Of a stretch of 64,000 bases of DNA, positions 63,719 to 64,000 are shown in pieces (positions within the stretch are counted from its first letter, which is position 1; each line of letters starts with the position of its first letter). Location of the stretch: NCBI GenBank assembly GCA_002929135.1, contig PESC01000038.1, forward strand, positions 28,016 through 92,015, given 5' to 3'. The notes under the pieces were generated by a model. The model saw only the letters and a program-made list of their open reading frames with translations. It had not been told where the DNA came from and did no database searches. The translations under genes were made by a program, and so were the position numbers. This DNA is from Methylomonas sp. (lineage in GTDB: Bacteria > Pseudomonadota > Gammaproteobacteria > Methylococcales > Methylomonadaceae).

Positions 63719-63827
63719 CCTCGTTCCCACGCTCCGCATGGGAATACAGACGGGCACCGATGAAGGCAAGCACTGCGTAGCAAGGCTGGTATGGATTCCC
63801 ACGGAGACCGTGGGAACCAGAAACCAG
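63719..63827 (+). repeat. Dispersed palindrome-ended repeat, full copy A
   Basis: 109 bp from CCTCGTTCCCACG to CGTGGGAACCAGAAACCAG. Both ends are hairpins; the right one is ATTCCCACGG-AGA-CCGTGGGAAC. It differs from copy B at six positions, all in the left third. It lies upstream of queG and has no coding sense. Confidence 0.93.
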
Positions 63828-63891
63828 GAGTGGCTGCGTGCTATGACGCTACCGTTATTTTTTGGTTTGCTTTGCTGATTTGCCAGTTTGC

Positions 63892-64000
63892 CCTCGTTCC
63901 CACGCTCTGCGTGGGAATGCAGACATGCGCCGATGAAGGCAAGCACTGCGTAGCAAGGCTGGTATGGATTCCCACGGAGACCGTGGGAACCAGAAACCAG
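63892..64000 (+). repeat. Dispersed palindrome-ended repeat, full copy B
   Basis: 109 bp, same orientation as copy A, 64 bp after it and reaching the last base of the window. The left palindrome GTTCCCACGCTCTGCGTGGGAA is better preserved than in copy A. The last 72 bp or so are identical in both, indicating recent duplication or gene conversion. Further copies may continue outside the window. Confidence 0.93.

Noticed and set aside
63719-64000. Two direct repeats with a 64-bp spacer, looking superficially like a CRISPR array
   Set aside because: The repeats are 109 bp, palindromic at both ends, only two in a row, and the same element occurs singly elsewhere; no cas gene is present.

Overview
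The window looks like a chromosomal segment from a gammaproteobacterium, most likely a type I methanotroph or close methylotroph of the Methylococcales. This is an inference from gene content: a pyrophosphate-type phosphofructokinase, the PrsK/PrsR and XrtA exosortase polysaccharide system, a TIGR04073-type exosortase-associated protein, and a gammaproteobacterial queG-nnrDE-tsaE-amiC cluster. No methane or methanol oxidation gene lies in the window, so the metabolism itself is not shown. No rRNA, tRNA, CRISPR array, phage or intact insertion sequence was found.

Layout. 1-2.9 kb: end of prsK (cut by the window edge) and complete prsR, a histidine kinase and sigma-54 response regulator pair tied to exosortase polysaccharide loci. 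3-6 kb: acetyl-CoA synthetase and a COG0523 metal GTPase, then a leftover C-terminal piece of tsaB. 6.4-14.6 kb: nitrate assimilation. A nitrate transporter and the ANTAR regulator NasT run leftward, and nirB-nirD-nasA run rightward with ATGA overlaps. Between them is a legible control region: an NtrC-like palindrome, a sigma-54 promoter, and a leader whose small hairpin (loop AAAGGC) excludes a strong terminator, which is the design expected for NasT antitermination. 14.8-28.1 kb: housekeeping genes, including a heme-type bacterioferritin lacking most ferroxidase ligands, a lytic transglycosylase, a second EF-G, a 7Fe ferredoxin, PPi-phosphofructokinase, tgt, a Fic-fold protein without its catalytic histidine, prlC and a BepA-like protease.

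28.2-48.0 kb is the surface glycan locus. An XrtA exosortase fused to an EpsI domain points left. Rightward follow glycosyltransferases, two related GT-A-like proteins flanking a TPR protein, two methyltransferases, a Wzm/Wzt ABC exporter, a WbsX-like protein, a polysaccharide deacetylase, an O-antigen-ligase-like protein of the exosortase A type, and a membrane alkaline-phosphatase-fold enzyme. DNA from about 32 to 48 kb is visibly AT-rich compared with both flanks, suggesting an imported or exchangeable glycan cassette. No PEP-CTERM substrate protein is visible.

48.0-64.0 kb: ampD, gloB, the TIGR04073-type protein, an OmpA-like lipoprotein, a YqaA-type membrane protein, a leftward group (SDR, DUF3581, rhodanese, aminotransferase), dksA-gluQ, an outer-membrane efflux lipoprotein, a CPBP protease, and amiC-tsaE-nnrDE-queG. 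tgt, queG and gluQ all act on queuosine of tRNA.

A family of palindrome-ended repeats of about 100 bp occurs in at least seven full or partial copies (6.3, 8.6, 58.7, 60.3, 62.5, 63.7 and 63.9 kb). It produces many phantom ORFs and falsely extends the N-termini of three real genes in the ORF track.
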